Notes: generated by a model from the letters alone, not told the origin. DNA of 64,000 bases from Rhizobium sp. 11515TR (GCF_002277895.1 NZ_CP022998.1:2151501-2215500); one strand, 5' to 3'; positions 41,436 through 56,945 are shown, counted from the stretch's first letter. Program-made: numbers and translations.

Positions 41436-42329
41436 ATGAAGAAACGTATTTTGTTCACGGGCGGCAGCGGCAAGGCAGGGCGTCACGCGGTTCCGTGGCT
41501 GGTGAATGCCGGCTACGAGGTCCACAATGTCGATCTCGTGCCGCTGAACAGCCCCGGCGTCACCAATCTGCAGGCCGATGTCACCGATGCGGGACAAGTC
41601 TATAGCGTCCTGACCATGCATCGCGATTTTCCCGATCTCGATCAAGGCGGGGGTGTCCAGCCTTTCGACGCCGTCGTGCATTTCGCCGCCATCCCGCGCA
41701 TTCTGATCAAACCGGACAACGAGACCTTCCGTATCAACACGATGAGCACCTACAATGTCATCGAGGCGGCCGCGAAGCTTGGCATCAAGAAGATCATCGT
41801 CGCTTCCAGCGAGACGACGTATGGCGTCTGCTTTGCCGAAGGCCATCGCGATTTTCACCAGTTTCCGCTGGAGGAGGATTATGATGTCAACCCGATGGAT
41901 TCCTACGGTCTGTCCAAGGTCGTAAACGAGAAGACGGCTCGGGCTTTCGCCGAGCGATTCGGCATCGACATCTATGCGCTGCGCATCGGCAACGTCATCG
42001 AGCCCCACGAATATGAGCGTTTTCCCGAGTTTTTCGCCAACAGCAAAATCCGCAAGCGCATTGCCTGGAGCTATATCGACGCCCGCGACCTAGGCCAGAT
42101 CGTCCATCTCTGCATCGAAAAGGACGGCCTCGGCTTCCAGGTGTTCAATGCCGCCAACGATACGGTTTCGGCCAATACGCCATCGCGCGAACTTGCCGCG
42201 AAGCATTTTCCGAATGTGCCCTTCACACGCGAAATCGGTGAATATGAGGGGCTCTTGTCCAATCGCAAGATCCGCGAGGTCCTAGGCTTCAAGGAAGAGC
42301 ACGACTGGCGGAAATATGTGAAGGTCTGA
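41436..42329 (+). CDS. NAD(P)-dependent sugar epimerase/dehydratase-like protein
   Basis: 297 residues from ATG 41436 with AAGGAGGAG upstream. Short-chain extended dehydrogenase features: nucleotide loop TGGSGKAG (residues 8-15), VHFAAIPR, SSETTYG (catalytic Ser/Thr) and SYGLSK (Tyr and Lys of the YxxxK pair, near residue 157). It probably acts on a nucleotide sugar or related carbonyl substrate in the cytoplasm. It is a single gene; glycosyltransferase genes follow but with a 326-base gap. Confidence 0.85.
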   Translation: MKKRILFTGGSGKAGRHAVPWLVNAGYEVHNVDLVPLNSPGVTNLQADVTDAGQVYSVLTMHRDFPDLDQGGGVQPFDAVVHFAAIPRILIKPDNETFRINTMSTYNVIEAAAKLGIKKIIVASSETTYGVCFAEGHRDFHQFPLEEDYDVNPMDSYGLSKVVNEKTARAFAERFGIDIYALRIGNVIEPHEYERFPEFFANSKIRKRIAWSYIDARDLGQIVHLCIEKDGLGFQVFNAANDTVSANTPSRELAAKHFPNVPFTREIGEYEGLLSNRKIREVLGFKEEHDWRKYVKV

Positions 42330-42655
42330 GGGCACATAGTCCCTGCAATCGGCCGGGCGCTGTGTGTTGGCGTCCGGCAAAGGCATCGATCCAGAGTAGG
42401 GTGCCTCTCCATTTGTTACGCAACAAAACCAAAAATGCTTCCCCAAACACTCGACAAAAGCAGCCGTTTATTTAAGTAGGGTTGCGTTCGCGAAGCATCT
42501 CCTAGAGATTGCAGCGCATGGTTCGGTATATCCGCGCGCCTGTTTTGAACCACCCTCCGGCTGATGGGCCTCAAGGGTGAGCAGCGTGCGATTTGCGTCG
42601 CGGCGAAAGATAATAGCCGGCTGGCCTGCAGGCGCTCAGCCGTTTCGGAGGTATC
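42330..42655 (+). other. Non-coding stretch between epimerase and glycosyltransferase genes
   Basis: 326 bases. It holds one hairpin near 42350 (GCCGGGCGC ... GCGTCCGGC) that may end the epimerase transcript, although no T-run follows. A/T-rich bases near 42410-42480 may contain the promoter of the next operon; I cannot place it reliably. No gene seen. Confidence 0.4.
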
Positions 42656-43342
42656 ATGAAGGATAATGTTGCACGTATTTTCGTCGGGTTCGATTCCAAG
42701 GAGGTCGTGGCTTATCACGTCCTGACCCAGAGCATCATCGAGCGCTCGTCAATTCCGGTGGTGTTCTCGCCGATCGTGCTCAACAATCTCGAGGGCATTT
42801 TCACGCGCGAGCGCAACCCGCTGCAATCCACCGAATTTTCCTTCTCGCGCTTCCTCGTGCCTTACCTCAGCGATTACCAGGGCTGGAGCATCTTCATGGA
42901 TTGCGACATGCTCGCCCGCGCCGATATCGCCGAGCTTTGGGCGCTGCGTGACGACCGTTATGCCGCCATGTGCGTCAAGCACGACTACCAGCCGAAGATC
43001 GAAACCAAGTTCCTCGGCCAGACGCAGACGAAGTATGAAAAGAAGAACTGGTCGAGCATGATCCTGTTCAACAATGCCAAGTGCACGGCGTTGACGAAGG
43101 ATTTCGTCAATACGGCGACAGGCCTTCAGCTTCATCAGTTCAAGTGGCTGGAGAATGACGATCAGATCGGCGAGGTGCCGGTCGTCTGGAACTATCTCGT
43201 CAACGAATATGACTATCGCGAAGATGCCAAGCTCGTGCACTTCACCGATGGCGGCCCGTATTTTGACGAATATCGCAACGACGACTACGCTGAAGAATGG
43301 TTCGCCATGCGTGACCGCATGCTGCACGTCCAGCAGAAGTGA
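42656..43342 (+). CDS. Glycosyltransferase, GT8-like
   Basis: 228 residues. It starts MKDNVARIFVGFDSKEVVAY and has the nucleotide-sugar DxD motif in IFMDCDMLARADIAELW (residues ~80-84), then NWSSMILFNNAKCTAL and NYLVNEYDY. This layout fits retaining glycosyltransferases of the GT8/GT-A type. The product is probably a surface polysaccharide or glycoprotein. Its stop overlaps the GTG of the next gene. Confidence 0.75.
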   Translation: MKDNVARIFVGFDSKEVVAYHVLTQSIIERSSIPVVFSPIVLNNLEGIFTRERNPLQSTEFSFSRFLVPYLSDYQGWSIFMDCDMLARADIAELWALRDDRYAAMCVKHDYQPKIETKFLGQTQTKYEKKNWSSMILFNNAKCTALTKDFVNTATGLQLHQFKWLENDDQIGEVPVVWNYLVNEYDYREDAKLVHFTDGGPYFDEYRNDDYAEEWFAMRDRMLHVQQK

Positions 43343-44229
43343 GCGATTTGGACCACAACAAGACGACGGGAAATATCGATGTCGGCATACCGGCTGCGGG
43401 CTCCGCGACCGGTTTGAACAGCGCCGACGAATGGCGGACCATATTGACGGGGTTTTCCCATATTGTCCTGGTCGCCAATAGCGATGCGGTCGATATCGCA
43501 AGCCTGCAGGCGCAGTTTCCTGAGACTGCGCTCTTCGTCTTCTTCAACAAGGTCTACAAGGTTCTGGATCGACCGTTCCATGGGCATTCACTGCTGATCT
43601 CCCGTGGTCAGCCGCGTGGCGCCAACATCGTCTATCGCGGCGAGGTGGGCGAGGTGGTCAAGTTCTTTCCGAAGGAATATTTCCTCGGCGTCATGAATAT
43701 CCGCCTTGGTCTGGAAGAGAAGCTCAATCCCGCCGCCGACTTCCAGGGGGCGCCGACTGGCCACCTCGATCTCGTGGGCTTCTGCTCCGATTTCTATACG
43801 GAAGGCAAGACCCCGACGAGCGGTTTTGCCATGGCCCTTTGGCTCAGCGATCTAAAATTGCCCGGCAAGATCGTGCTTGCCGGCTTCTCGGCCCGGCGCA
43901 GCCAGAAGTGGAGGGTGGTTTCCGCCCACGACTGGAGTTTCGAGCAGACCTTTCTGCGCTTGTTTGCCCGGTTGGGAAAGATCACCATCCATGGTGGGGT
44001 CGCATTGAACCCTTATATCAGCCTTGCCCAGCGCTTCACGGAAGTGCCTCCGGCCGAGATTGCTTTGGCTGCGGCCGAGGTTTTGTCGGAGCGGCTCGGC
44101 AATACCGACGCAGAAATAGACAAGCTGATCTCCCTGACCAATGTGATTCGCTCTGCGGACAATTTTATGCGTCGCCTCAGGCCGAAATTTCTGAAGCGCA
44201 GGCCGAAAGGCTCTCCCGGAGAGCAATGA
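43339..44229 (+). CDS. Conserved protein coupled to glycosyltransferase
   Basis: 296 residues, GTG start overlapping the upstream stop. The N-terminal HIVLVANSDAVDIASLQAQ and ALFVFFNKVYKVLDRPFHGH, followed by SLLISRGQPRGANIVYRGEV, faintly resemble sialyltransferase-like (GT29/GT42) nucleotide-binding segments; this is speculative. The C-terminus is basic (RRLRPKFLKRRPKGS). Coupled translation suggests work on the same glycan. Confidence 0.6.
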   Translation: MSDLDHNKTTGNIDVGIPAAGSATGLNSADEWRTILTGFSHIVLVANSDAVDIASLQAQFPETALFVFFNKVYKVLDRPFHGHSLLISRGQPRGANIVYRGEVGEVVKFFPKEYFLGVMNIRLGLEEKLNPAADFQGAPTGHLDLVGFCSDFYTEGKTPTSGFAMALWLSDLKLPGKIVLAGFSARRSQKWRVVSAHDWSFEQTFLRLFARLGKITIHGGVALNPYISLAQRFTEVPPAEIALAAAEVLSERLGNTDAEIDKLISLTNVIRSADNFMRRLRPKFLKRRPKGSPGEQ

Positions 44230-44438
44230 GGCGAGGGGCATCCTTTCTGCAGCATTTGCCGCGGCTTTGACCGTCCGGCAGATCTGTCCGCTCAGGCATG
44301 TCCTCTGTGAAGTTGCGGGTTCGATTGGGAAAAAGCAAAAAACGCTCTTGCCAATCGTTTCGTCCCGCCTTAAAGGGAGCGCCATGTCTTCGAACTGCTC
44401 GGGCGGTCCACCGCCTGAAGCGAATATTCGAAGGAAGA

Positions 44439-44514
<76 letters not shown>

Positions 44515-44609
44515 TTTTCCTTGATTTGACTGGCGCGTCGTTTCGCAGCTTCTTGGGTTGAGGGTCATGCCGGTTTGTCGGCAAATTTTAGAAAACACCG
44601 TATTGCCTC

Positions 44610-44638
44610 TTGTTAAATCGGGAATCGGTGTTTATGTA
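44610..44638 (+). promoter_or_regulatory. Probable promoter of secE-nusG
   Basis: TTGTTA (44610-44615), 17-base spacer, TATGTA (44633-44638), 72 bases upstream of the secE ATG and downstream of tRNA-Trp. Matches are moderate. Confidence 0.45.
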
Positions 44639-44709
44639 GGGTTTAACAGACACGCGGTGCGTGGGGCTGATATGTTCAGCTTTACGCGCCGTAATTGCAT
44701 GGGCAGTCA

Positions 44710-44910
44710 ATGGCATCCAAAACGAATCCACTAGCGTTTCTGCGGCAGGTGCGCTCCGAGACGTCGAAAATCACTTGGCCCTCGCGTCGCGAGACGATGA
44801 TCTCGACGGTGATGGTGCTCGTCATGGTCGTTTTCGCCTCGCTGTTTTTCTTTGCTGCCGACCAGCTCATTGGCTGGATTCTCAGCTACGTGCTGAATAC
44901 CGGCAACTGA
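44710..44910 (+). CDS. secE: Preprotein translocase subunit SecE
   Basis: 66 residues from MASKTNPLAFLRQVRSETSK. The conserved amphipathic helix (EVRSE..KITWP pattern, here VRSETSKITWPSRRE) precedes a single membrane helix (STVMVLVMVVFASLFFFAAD). It is the short single-span form common outside gammaproteobacteria and clamps SecY in the inner membrane. nusG follows after 18 bases. Confidence 0.96.
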   Translation: MASKTNPLAFLRQVRSETSKITWPSRRETMISTVMVLVMVVFASLFFFAADQLIGWILSYVLNTGN

Positions 44911-44928
44911 TATCGGGTGGAGATGAAC

Positions 44929-45459
44929 ATGGCGGCACGTTGGTACATCGTCCACGCTTATTCTAATTTCGAAAAGAAGGTGGCTGAATCCATCGAGGAG
45001 AAGGCCAGGCAGAAGGGGCTCGAGCATCTGTTCGAGAAGATCCTTGTGCCGACCGAAAAGGTTGTTGAGGTTCGCCGCGGCCGCAAGGTCGACAGCGAGC
45101 GTAAGTTCTTCCCGGGTTACGTGCTTGTGCGCGCCAACCTGACAGATGAGGCTTACCACCTGATCAAGAATACGCCGAAGGTCACTGGCTTCCTCGGCTC
45201 CGACAATAAGCCCGTTCCGATTCCGGATTATGAAGCCGAGCGCATTCTCGGTCAGGTCCAGGAAGGCGTTGAGCGGCCGAAGGCTTCCGTATCCTTCGAA
45301 ATCGGCGAGCAAGTCCGCGTTTCCGATGGTCCGTTCGCTTCGTTCAACGGCACGGTTCAGGATGTGGACGAAGAGCGTTCGCGCCTGAAGGTGGAAGTGT
45401 CGATTTTCGGCCGCGCTACGCCGGTCGAGCTGGAGTACAGCCAGGTCGAGAAGGTCTGA
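44929..45459 (+). CDS. nusG: Transcription elongation/termination factor NusG
   Basis: 176 residues from MAARWYIVHAYSNFEKKVAE. The in-frame GTG at 44917 and ATG at 44923 are possible, but this start matches the usual family length and is best placed after GGTGGAG. The NGN domain contains FPGYVLVRANL, and the C-terminal KOW domain is EIGEQVRVSDGPFASFNG. It binds RNA polymerase and links it to Rho or to the ribosome. Confidence 0.95.
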   Translation: MAARWYIVHAYSNFEKKVAESIEEKARQKGLEHLFEKILVPTEKVVEVRRGRKVDSERKFFPGYVLVRANLTDEAYHLIKNTPKVTGFLGSDNKPVPIPDYEAERILGQVQEGVERPKASVSFEIGEQVRVSDGPFASFNGTVQDVDEERSRLKVEVSIFGRATPVELEYSQVEKV

Positions 45460-45672
45460 TTGTGATTTCTGCGAAAGGTTGGCCTGGCGGCTGGCCTTTC
45501 GTTCGAGTTTGGATATAAGCAAATGCTTGCTTATACCTCGCGGCCAAGCCGCAATCCGCGTGGAAGGGTAGGGTCTTAGCCGGGCCTGGTGATCCGTACC
45601 ACGCAACCGCAGCCGCCGGAGCGATCCGGCATAGTAGGCCGGGCAACCGGTCATGTAGAAAGGCAGAGAGAA
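45460..45672 (+). promoter_or_regulatory. nusG-rplK intergenic leader with hairpins
   Basis: 213 bases. An imperfect hairpin with arms CGAAAGG/CCTTTCG (45472-45501) may terminate part of the nusG transcript. A perfect 9-bp inverted repeat TATAAGCAA (45514-45522) / TTGCTTATA (45527-45535) follows. The rest probably forms the rplK leader, where L1 autoregulation is known in other bacteria; the L1 site itself was not identified. Confidence 0.45.
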
Positions 45673-46104
45673 ATGGCTAAGAAAGTTGCAGGCCAGCTCA
45701 AGCTGCAGGTCAAGGCCGGCTCGGCGAATCCGTCGCCGCCGATCGGTCCTGCGCTTGGTCAGCGTGGCATTAACATCATGGAGTTCTGCAAGGCGTTCAA
45801 TGCCGCCACGCAGGAAATGGAAAAGGGTATGCCGATCCCGGTCGTCATCACCTACTACCAGGACAAGTCCTTCACCTTCGTCATGAAGCAGCCGCCGGTC
45901 AGCTACTTCCTGAAGAAGGAAGCGAAGATCCAGTCCGGCTCGAAGACCCCGGGCAAGGGCGCCAAGGCTGGCACCCTGACCAAGGCTCAGGTCAAGGCAA
46001 TTGCCGAAGCCAAGATGAAGGATCTGAACGCCGCCGATATCGAAGGCGCAATGGCCATGATCGAGGGCTCTGCCCGCGCGATGGGCCTGGAAGTGGTGGG
46101 CTAA
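45673..46104 (+). CDS. rplK: 50S ribosomal protein L11
   Basis: 143 residues, usual length. [20 protein letters not shown] and [20 protein letters not shown] are the family signature; the C-terminal RNA-binding domain includes [20 protein letters not shown]. It forms the GTPase-associated centre with 23S rRNA and L10-L12. It lies four bases upstream of rplA in the same operon. Confidence 0.98.
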   Translation: MAKKVAGQLKLQVKAGSANPSPPIGPALGQRGINIMEFCKAFNAATQEMEKGMPIPVVITYYQDKSFTFVMKQPPVSYFLKKEAKIQSGSKTPGKGAKAGTLTKAQVKAIAEAKMKDLNAADIEGAMAMIEGSARAMGLEVVG

Positions 46105-46108
46105 GACC

Positions 46109-46807
46109 ATGGTAGCAAAGCGTATTCAGAAGATTCGTGAAGGCGTTGATCCGACCAAGCTCTATGCTCTGGATCTGGCCATCAACATGGTCAAGGAACG
46201 TGCCGTCGCCAAGTTCGACGAAACCGTCGAAATCTCGATGAACCTCGGTGTTGACCCGCGTCATGCCGACCAGATGGTTCGCGGCGTCGTCAACCTGCCG
46301 AACGGCACCGGCCGTACGGTTCGCGTTGCTGTCTTCGCTCGTGGCGCCAAGGCTGATGAAGCCAAGGCTGCTGGCGCTGACATCGTCGGTGCGGAAGACC
46401 TGGTCGAAATCGTTCAGGGCGGCAAGATCGATTTCGATCGCTGCATCGCCACCCCGGACATGATGCCGCTCGTCGGCCGTCTCGGTAAGGTTCTCGGCCC
46501 GCGCGGCATGATGCCGAACCCGAAGGTCGGCACCGTCACGATGGACGTCAAGGGTGCTGTTGAAGCTTCCAAGGGCGGCGCTGTCGAGTTCCGCGTCGAG
46601 AAGGCTGGTATCGTCCATGCCGGTATCGGCAAGGCTTCCTTCGACGCCAAGGCTCTGGAAGAAAACATCCGCGCTTTCGCCGACGCCGTCATCAAGGCAA
46701 AGCCGGCTGGCGCCAAGGGCAACTACGTCAAGCGCGTAGCGATCTCCTCGACCATGGGTCCGGGCGTCAAGATCGAGCCGTCGACGGTTACGGCGCCGAG
46801 CGCCTAA
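46109..46807 (+). CDS. rplA: 50S ribosomal protein L1
   Basis: 232 residues. [40 protein letters not shown] and [16 protein letters not shown] are the conserved L1 segments. It builds the L1 stalk near the E site, and in many bacteria represses its own operon by binding the leader. It follows rplK closely. Confidence 0.98.
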   Translation: MVAKRIQKIREGVDPTKLYALDLAINMVKERAVAKFDETVEISMNLGVDPRHADQMVRGVVNLPNGTGRTVRVAVFARGAKADEAKAAGADIVGAEDLVEIVQGGKIDFDRCIATPDMMPLVGRLGKVLGPRGMMPNPKVGTVTMDVKGAVEASKGGAVEFRVEKAGIVHAGIGKASFDAKALEENIRAFADAVIKAKPAGAKGNYVKRVAISSTMGPGVKIEPSTVTAPSA

Positions 46808-47136
46808 TGATTATGCCGGGCTTTGTGCCCGGCGTTTAAGAATTCCCGGCCTTTCGGGGCCGGGATTTCCGGAGAAATCCGGAATTCCTGTCCGAGATTG
46901 CAGGTGGTTATCCCTTAATCACTTAAGCCTGCATGAGACGGGTAAGACCCGAATTTTGAAGAAGCTTCGCTTCGATGAACTCGGTTCGAGCCTTGGATGC
47001 CTTGTGCCTTGGAGCCGTCAGGCTCGAGCGCGAGGGGACAGGATCCTCAAGCGTCGCTTGGGATCTCATTGATCCCAGGAGGCAAAAGGCAACCCGGCAG
47101 GTCCGTTAACCCGGTCCTGTCAACTGGAGAAAAGCA
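46808..47136 (+). promoter_or_regulatory. rplJ leader region (L10-type) with upstream hairpins
   Basis: 329 bases. Two hairpins follow rplA: GCCGGGC/GCCCGGC (46815-46833) and CCCGGCC/GGCCGGG (46845-46864), then TTTCCGGA-gaaa-TCCGGAA (46866-46885 region). They probably end or attenuate the rplKA transcript. The ~250 bases up to the rplJ GTG correspond in position to the L10 leader, where L10-L12 binds to repress rplJL translation. The exact fold was not resolved. Confidence 0.55.
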
Positions 47137-47655
47137 GTGGAAAGAGCGGAAAAACGCGAATTCGTCACGGAACTGAACGAAGTCTTCAAGGCTTCGGGCT
47201 CGGTTGTCGTGGCCCACTATGCTGGTGCTACAGTCGCTCAGATGAACGATTTCCGTTCCAAGATGCGCGCTGCTGGCGGCACCGTCAAAGTCGCGAAGAA
47301 CCGCCTGGCCAAAATTGCTCTTCAGGGCACGGATGCGGAAGGGATTTCCAATCTCTTCACCGGTCAGACGCTGATCGCATACAGCAATGACCCGATTACC
47401 GCTCCGAAGGTCGTCGTGGATTTCGCCAAGAGCAACGATAAGATCGTTGTTCTGGGCGGCGCCATGGGAACAACAACGCTCAACGCCGAAGGTGTCAAGT
47501 CGCTCGCGACCCTGCCTTCGCTGGACGAGCTGCGCGCGAAGCTGCTGGGCATGATCCAGACTCCGGCTACCCGCATCGCAGGTGTTGTTGCAGCGCCGGC
47601 AAGTCAGCTTGCTCGCGTGTTCTCGGCCTACGCCAAGAAGGACGAAGCCGCGTAA
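47137..47655 (+). CDS. rplJ: 50S ribosomal protein L10
   Basis: 172 residues, GTG start with ACTGGAGAAAAGCA upstream. [40 protein letters not shown] and [20 protein letters not shown] identify L10. It anchors L7/L12 dimers to the ribosome and autoregulates in other bacteria. rplL follows after 58 bases. Confidence 0.98.
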   Translation: MERAEKREFVTELNEVFKASGSVVVAHYAGATVAQMNDFRSKMRAAGGTVKVAKNRLAKIALQGTDAEGISNLFTGQTLIAYSNDPITAPKVVVDFAKSNDKIVVLGGAMGTTTLNAEGVKSLATLPSLDELRAKLLGMIQTPATRIAGVVAAPASQLARVFSAYAKKDEAA

Positions 47656-47713
47656 GGCGGTTTTTCGCTGTTCATAACCAACCAGTTCGAACCGAACAAA
47701 AGGAACTACTAAA

Positions 47714-48097
<384 letters not shown>

Positions 48098-48158
48098 GCT
48101 TGAAACTGCTTTGGGAGGTGGCTTCTTGCTACCTCCCATTTGCCGTTTTTCTGAACGA

Positions 48159-48197
48159 ATTACCCAAAAGCCGCGGGCAAAACGGCTTTTGGGTAAT
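48159..48197 (+). terminator. 15-bp stem-loop between rplL and rpoB (attenuator or processing site)
   Basis: Perfect arms ATTACCCAAAAGCCG / CGGCTTTTGGGTAAT with a 9-base loop. A smaller hairpin GGGAGGT/ACCTCCC with a nearby T-run lies just upstream near 48114-48150. As in other bacteria, partial termination or RNase III-like cleavage here would set the ratio of ribosomal protein to polymerase expression. Confidence 0.65.
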
Positions 48198-48359
48198 GGG
48201 TTCTTCAAGAGGATGGTCTCAAACCGAACCGCGACGCAATCCGGCTGAGCGGTTTTCGGTTAGATAGACGAGATTGAACTACTCATTGATTGATGGGGTC
48301 GCCTGGCCAGCGGTTCCCATCCGTTGCAGGCCCGGGTGCAGGATTTTAAAGGAGCGACG

Positions 48360-51300
48360 ATGGCTCAGACCCTTTCGTTCAACGGTCGCAGGCGCGTACG
48401 CAAGTTTTTTGGTAAGATTCCCGAAGTCGCAGAGATGCCGAACCTCATCGAGGTTCAAAAGGCGTCCTACGATCAGTTTCTCATGGTCGAAGAACCGAAG
48501 GGCGGCCGCCCGGACGAAGGTCTTCAGGCTGTCTTCAAGTCGGTTTTCCCGATCACCGATTTCTCCGGCGCTTCCATGCTGGAATTCGTTTCCTATGAGT
48601 TCGAACCGCCGAAGTTCGACGTCGATGAGTGCCGCCAGCGCGACCTGACCTACGCCGCGCCGCTGAAGGTGACCCTCCGTCTGATCGTGTTCGATATCGA
48701 CGAGGATACGGGCGCGAAGTCCATCAAGGACATCAAGGAACAGAGCGTCTACATGGGCGACATGCCGCTCATGACGAACAACGGTACGTTCATCGTGAAC
48801 GGCACCGAGCGCGTGATCGTGTCTCAGATGCACCGTTCGCCGGGCGTCTTCTTCGATCACGACAAGGGCAAGAGCCATTCCTCCGGCAAGCTGCTCTTTG
48901 CTGCTCGCGTCATCCCGTATCGCGGCTCCTGGCTCGATATCGAGTTCGACGCCAAGGACATCGTCTACGCCCGTATCGACCGCCGCCGTAAGATTCCGGT
49001 AACGTCGTTGCTGATGGCGCTCGGCATGGATGGCGAAGACATCTTGTCGACCTTCTACACGAAGTCGCTCTACCAGCGCGACGGCGATGGCTGGCGTATT
49101 CCCTTCAAGCCGGAAACGCTGAAGGGCGCCAAGACCGTTGCCGACATGATCGACGCCGACACCGGCGAAGTCGTCGTCGAAGGCGGCAAGAAGCTCACGC
49201 CGCGCCTGCTGCGTCAGCTGCAGGACAAGGGCCTCAAGGCTCTGAAGGCGACCGACGAAGAGCTGTATGGCCTGTTCCTGGCAGAAGATATCGTCAACTT
49301 CCAGACCGGTGAGATCTATCTCGAAGCCGGCGACGAAATCGACGAGAAAACCCTGCCGGTCATCCTGAACGCCGGTTTCGACGAGATCCCTGTTCTCGGC
49401 ATCGACCACATCAATGTCGGCGCCTACATCCGCAATACCCTGTCTGCGGACAAGAACGAGAACCGCCAGGACGCTCTGTTCGACATCTACCGCGTTATGC
49501 GTCCGGGTGAACCGCCGACCATGGAATCGGCCGAAGCCATGTTCAACTCGCTGTTCTTCGATGCGGAGCGCTACGATCTCTCCGCCGTCGGCCGCGTGAA
49601 GATGAACATGCGTCTCGACCTTGACGTCGAAGACACCGTCCGCATCCTGCGCAAGGACGACATCCTGGCTGTGGTCAAGATGCTCGTCGAGCTGCGCGAC
49701 GGCAAGGGCGAGATTGACGACATCGACAACCTCGGCAACCGCCGCGTCCGTTCGGTCGGCGAGCTGATGGAAAACCAGTATCGCCTGGGTCTGCTGCGCA
49801 TGGAACGTGCGATCAAGGAACGCATGTCCTCGATCGAAATCGACACGGTCATGCCGCAGGATCTGATCAACGCAAAGCCGGCCGCTGCTGCGGTCCGCGA
49901 ATTCTTCGGCTCCTCGCAGCTGTCGCAGTTCATGGACCAGGTGAACCCGCTTTCGGAAATCACCCACAAGCGCCGTCTTTCGGCTCTCGGCCCGGGCGGT
50001 CTGACCCGCGAGCGCGCCGGCTTCGAAGTCCGCGACGTTCATCCGACGCATTACGGTCGTATTTGCCCGATTGAGACGCCGGAAGGTCCGAACATCGGCC
50101 TCATCAACTCGCTGGCGACCTTTGCCCGCGTCAACAAGTACGGCTTCATCGAAAGCCCTTATCGCCGTATCATCGACGGTAAGGTGACCAACGACGTGCT
50201 CTACCTCTCCGCAATGGAAGAGGCGAAGTACTACGTTGCTCAGGCCAATGCCGAGCTCGACGCTGACGGTTCCTTCATCGAGGAATTCGTCGTCTGCCGT
50301 CATGCCGGCGAAGTCATGCTCGCTCCGCGCGACAACATCAACCTGATGGACGTCTCGCCGAAGCAGCTGGTTTCGGTCGCCGCCGCTCTGATCCCGTTCC
50401 TGGAAAACGACGACGCAAACCGCGCTCTCATGGGCTCGAACATGCAGCGTCAGGCCGTGCCGCTTCTGCGTGCTGAAGCTCCGTTCGTCGGTACCGGCAT
50501 GGAGCCGGTCGTCGCGCGTGACTCCGGTGCCGCTATCGGCGCCCGCCGCGGCGGCGTGGTCGACCAGGTCGACGCAACGCGTATCGTTATCCGCGCCACG
50601 GAAGACCTTGATCCGTCGAAGTCCGGCGTCGATATCTACCGCCTGATGAAGTTCCAGCGTTCGAACCAGAACACCTGCGTCAACCAGCGTCCGCTGGTCA
50701 CCGTCGGTGACGTGGTCAACAAGGGCGACATCCTGGCAGACGGTCCGTCGACCGACCTCGGCGATCTGGCCCTCGGCCGCAACGTGCTAGTCGCGTTCAT
50801 GCCGTGGAACGGCTACAACTACGAAGACTCGATCCTGCTTTCCGAGCGTATCGTTGCCGACGACGTGTTCACCTCCATCCACATCGAAGAATTCGAAGTG
50901 ATGGCACGCGACACCAAGCTCGGTCCGGAAGAAATCACCCGCGATATTCCGAACGTTTCGGAAGAAGCGCTGAAGAACCTGGACGAAGCCGGCATCGTTT
51001 ACATTGGCGCCGAAGTTCAGCCGGGCGATATCCTGGTCGGCAAGATCACGCCGAAGGGCGAAAGCCCGATGACGCCGGAAGAAAAGCTCCTGCGCGCCAT
51101 CTTCGGTGAAAAGGCATCGGACGTTCGCGATACCTCCATGCGCATGCCGCCCGGCACCTATGGTACGGTCGTCGAAGTTCGCGTCTTCAACCGTCACGGC
51201 GTCGAAAAGGACGAGCGTGCCATGGCGATCGAGCGCGAAGAGATCGAACGCCTTGCCAAGGACCGTGACGACGAACAGGCGATCCTCGACCGTAACGTCT

Positions 51301-52502
51301 ACGGTCGTCTGGTCGAGATGCTGCGCGGTCAGGTTGCTCTTGCTGGTCCGAAGGGCTTCAAGAAGGGCACGGAACTGTCGAACGCCGTCGTTTCCGAGTA
51401 TCCGCGTTCGCAGTGGTGGATGTTCGCCGTCGAGGACGAAAAGGTCCAGAGCGAGCTCGAAGCCCTGCGTGGCCAGTACGATGAATCCAAGTCGCGCCTT
51501 GAACAGCGCTTCATGGACAAGGTCGAAAAGGTCCAGCGCGGCGACGAAATGCCTCCGGGTGTCATGAAGATGGTCAAGGTCTTCGTCGCTGTGAAGCGTA
51601 AGATCCAGCCGGGCGACAAGATGGCAGGCCGTCACGGGAACAAGGGCGTGGTCTCGCGCATTGTTCCGGTTGAGGACATGCCGTTCCTCGAAGACGGTAC
51701 GCATGTCGATATCGTGCTGAACCCGCTCGGCGTGCCCTCGCGCATGAACGTCGGTCAGATTCTCGAAACGCACCTCGGCTGGGCTTGCGCCGGCATGGGT
51801 CGTCAGATCGGCGAACTGATCGAAGCCTACAAGGCAAGCGGCAACATCGAGCCTCTGCGCAAGACGATCGATCTGGTCGTTGGCGATGGCCCGAAGAGCG
51901 ACGACGTTCACGAGTACGACGATGCATCGGTTCTGCGTCTGGCCGACCAGTGGAAGCGTGGCGTGTCCATCGCAACCCCGGTCTTCGACGGTGCTGGCGA
52001 AGTCGACGTCAACAAGATGCTGGCAATGGCAGGTCTCAAGGAAACCGGCCAGTCGACGCTGTACGACGGACGTACCGGCGAGCAGTTCGACCGCCAGGTC
52101 ACGGTTGGCTACATCTATATGCTGAAGCTGAACCACCTTGTCGACGACAAGATCCACGCCCGTTCGATCGGTCCGTACTCGCTCGTCACCCAGCAGCCGC
52201 TGGGCGGTAAGGCGCAGTTCGGCGGCCAGCGTTTTGGCGAAATGGAAGTCTGGGCGCTCGAAGCTTACGGTGCAGCCTACACGCTGCAGGAAATGCTCAC
52301 GGTCAAGTCGGACGACGTGGCCGGCCGCACCAAGGTCTACGAAGCCATCGTTCGTGGCGACGACACCTTCGAGGCGGGCATTCCGGAAAGCTTCAACGTT
52401 CTCGTCAAGGAAATGCGCTCGCTGGGCCTCAGCGTCGAACTGGAAAACTCCAAGGTCGACGATCTGCAGACGGCAAGCCAGCTTCCGGACGCAGCCGAGT
52501 AA
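48360..52502 (+). CDS. rpoB: RNA polymerase beta subunit
   Basis: 1380 residues from [20 protein letters not shown], the usual rhizobial length. The rifampicin-pocket region around residues 516-545 reads [20 protein letters not shown] and [11 protein letters not shown], with Asp, His and Ser at the classic resistance positions unchanged. GRHGNKGV and the C-terminal clamp segments are intact. Forms the catalytic core with RpoC. An in-frame start at 48324 is possible but unsupported. Confidence 0.99.
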   Translation: MAQTLSFNGRRRVRKFFGKIPEVAEMPNLIEVQKASYDQFLMVEEPKGGRPDEGLQAVFKSVFPITDFSGASMLEFVSYEFEPPKFDVDECRQRDLTYAAPLKVTLRLIVFDIDEDTGAKSIKDIKEQSVYMGDMPLMTNNGTFIVNGTERVIVSQMHRSPGVFFDHDKGKSHSSGKLLFAARVIPYRGSWLDIEFDAKDIVYARIDRRRKIPVTSLLMALGMDGEDILSTFYTKSLYQRDGDGWRIPFKPETLKGAKTVADMIDADTGEVVVEGGKKLTPRLLRQLQDKGLKALKATDEELYGLFLAEDIVNFQTGEIYLEAGDEIDEKTLPVILNAGFDEIPVLGIDHINVGAYIRNTLSADKNENRQDALFDIYRVMRPGEPPTMESAEAMFNSLFFDAERYDLSAVGRVKMNMRLDLDVEDTVRILRKDDILAVVKMLVELRDGKGEIDDIDNLGNRRVRSVGELMENQYRLGLLRMERAIKERMSSIEIDTVMPQDLINAKPAAAAVREFFGSSQLSQFMDQVNPLSEITHKRRLSALGPGGLTRERAGFEVRDVHPTHYGRICPIETPEGPNIGLINSLATFARVNKYGFIESPYRRIIDGKVTNDVLYLSAMEEAKYYVAQANAELDADGSFIEEFVVCRHAGEVMLAPRDNINLMDVSPKQLVSVAAALIPFLENDDANRALMGSNMQRQAVPLLRAEAPFVGTGMEPVVARDSGAAIGARRGGVVDQVDATRIVIRATEDLDPSKSGVDIYRLMKFQRSNQNTCVNQRPLVTVGDVVNKGDILADGPSTDLGDLALGRNVLVAFMPWNGYNYEDSILLSERIVADDVFTSIHIEEFEVMARDTKLGPEEITRDIPNVSEEALKNLDEAGIVYIGAEVQPGDILVGKITPKGESPMTPEEKLLRAIFGEKASDVRDTSMRMPPGTYGTVVEVRVFNRHGVEKDERAMAIEREEIERLAKDRDDEQAILDRNVYGRLVEMLRGQVALAGPKGFKKGTELSNAVVSEYPRSQWWMFAVEDEKVQSELEALRGQYDESKSRLEQRFMDKVEKVQRGDEMPPGVMKMVKVFVAVKRKIQPGDKMAGRHGNKGVVSRIVPVEDMPFLEDGTHVDIVLNPLGVPSRMNVGQILETHLGWACAGMGRQIGELIEAYKASGNIEPLRKTIDLVVGDGPKSDDVHEYDDASVLRLADQWKRGVSIATPVFDGAGEVDVNKMLAMAGLKETGQSTLYDGRTGEQFDRQVTVGYIYMLKLNHLVDDKIHARSIGPYSLVTQQPLGGKAQFGGQRFGEMEVWALEAYGAAYTLQEMLTVKSDDVAGRTKVYEAIVRGDDTFEAGIPESFNVLVKEMRSLGLSVELENSKVDDLQTASQLPDAAE

Positions 52503-52514
52503 TAGCCTGTCAGG

Positions 52515-52541
52515 GTGCGCGCTGTCGGTCAGCGCGCACCG
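52515..52541 (+). promoter_or_regulatory. Hairpin between rpoB and rpoC
   Basis: Perfect 11-bp stem GGTGCGCGCTG / CAGCGCGCACC with a 5-base loop. No T-run, so it more likely stabilises or processes the mRNA than terminates. Confidence 0.6.
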
Positions 52542-52678
52542 CTTGGAATATTGCAGCGCCGTTGGCGTCCCTTCGGATGCATGGCGCCGCAAGGCGGTTT
52601 TAAAGCGTCAGTCCGGTTCCCGGGATTTGCCGGCACTGTTCGCAATTCGAGGGCGTTTCGCCCCTAAAGGAGATAGGC

Positions 52679-56887
<4,209 letters not shown>

Positions 56888-56911
56888 GCCGCTAGCGAAT
56901 ATGAAAAATCA

Positions 56912-56945
56912 AAACCGCCCGGAGCGACCCGGGCGGTTTCTTTTT
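56912..56945 (+). terminator. Intrinsic terminator after rpoC
   Basis: Eleven-bp stem AAACCGCCCGG / CCGGGCGGTTT, loop AGCGAC, then CTTTTTT. A strong end for the rpoBC transcript. Confidence 0.92.

Noticed and set aside
41186..41473. Longer minus-strand frame overlapping the gene fragment
   Set aside because: A different frame from the protein-like tail; composition is not protein-like and it overlaps the epimerase start.
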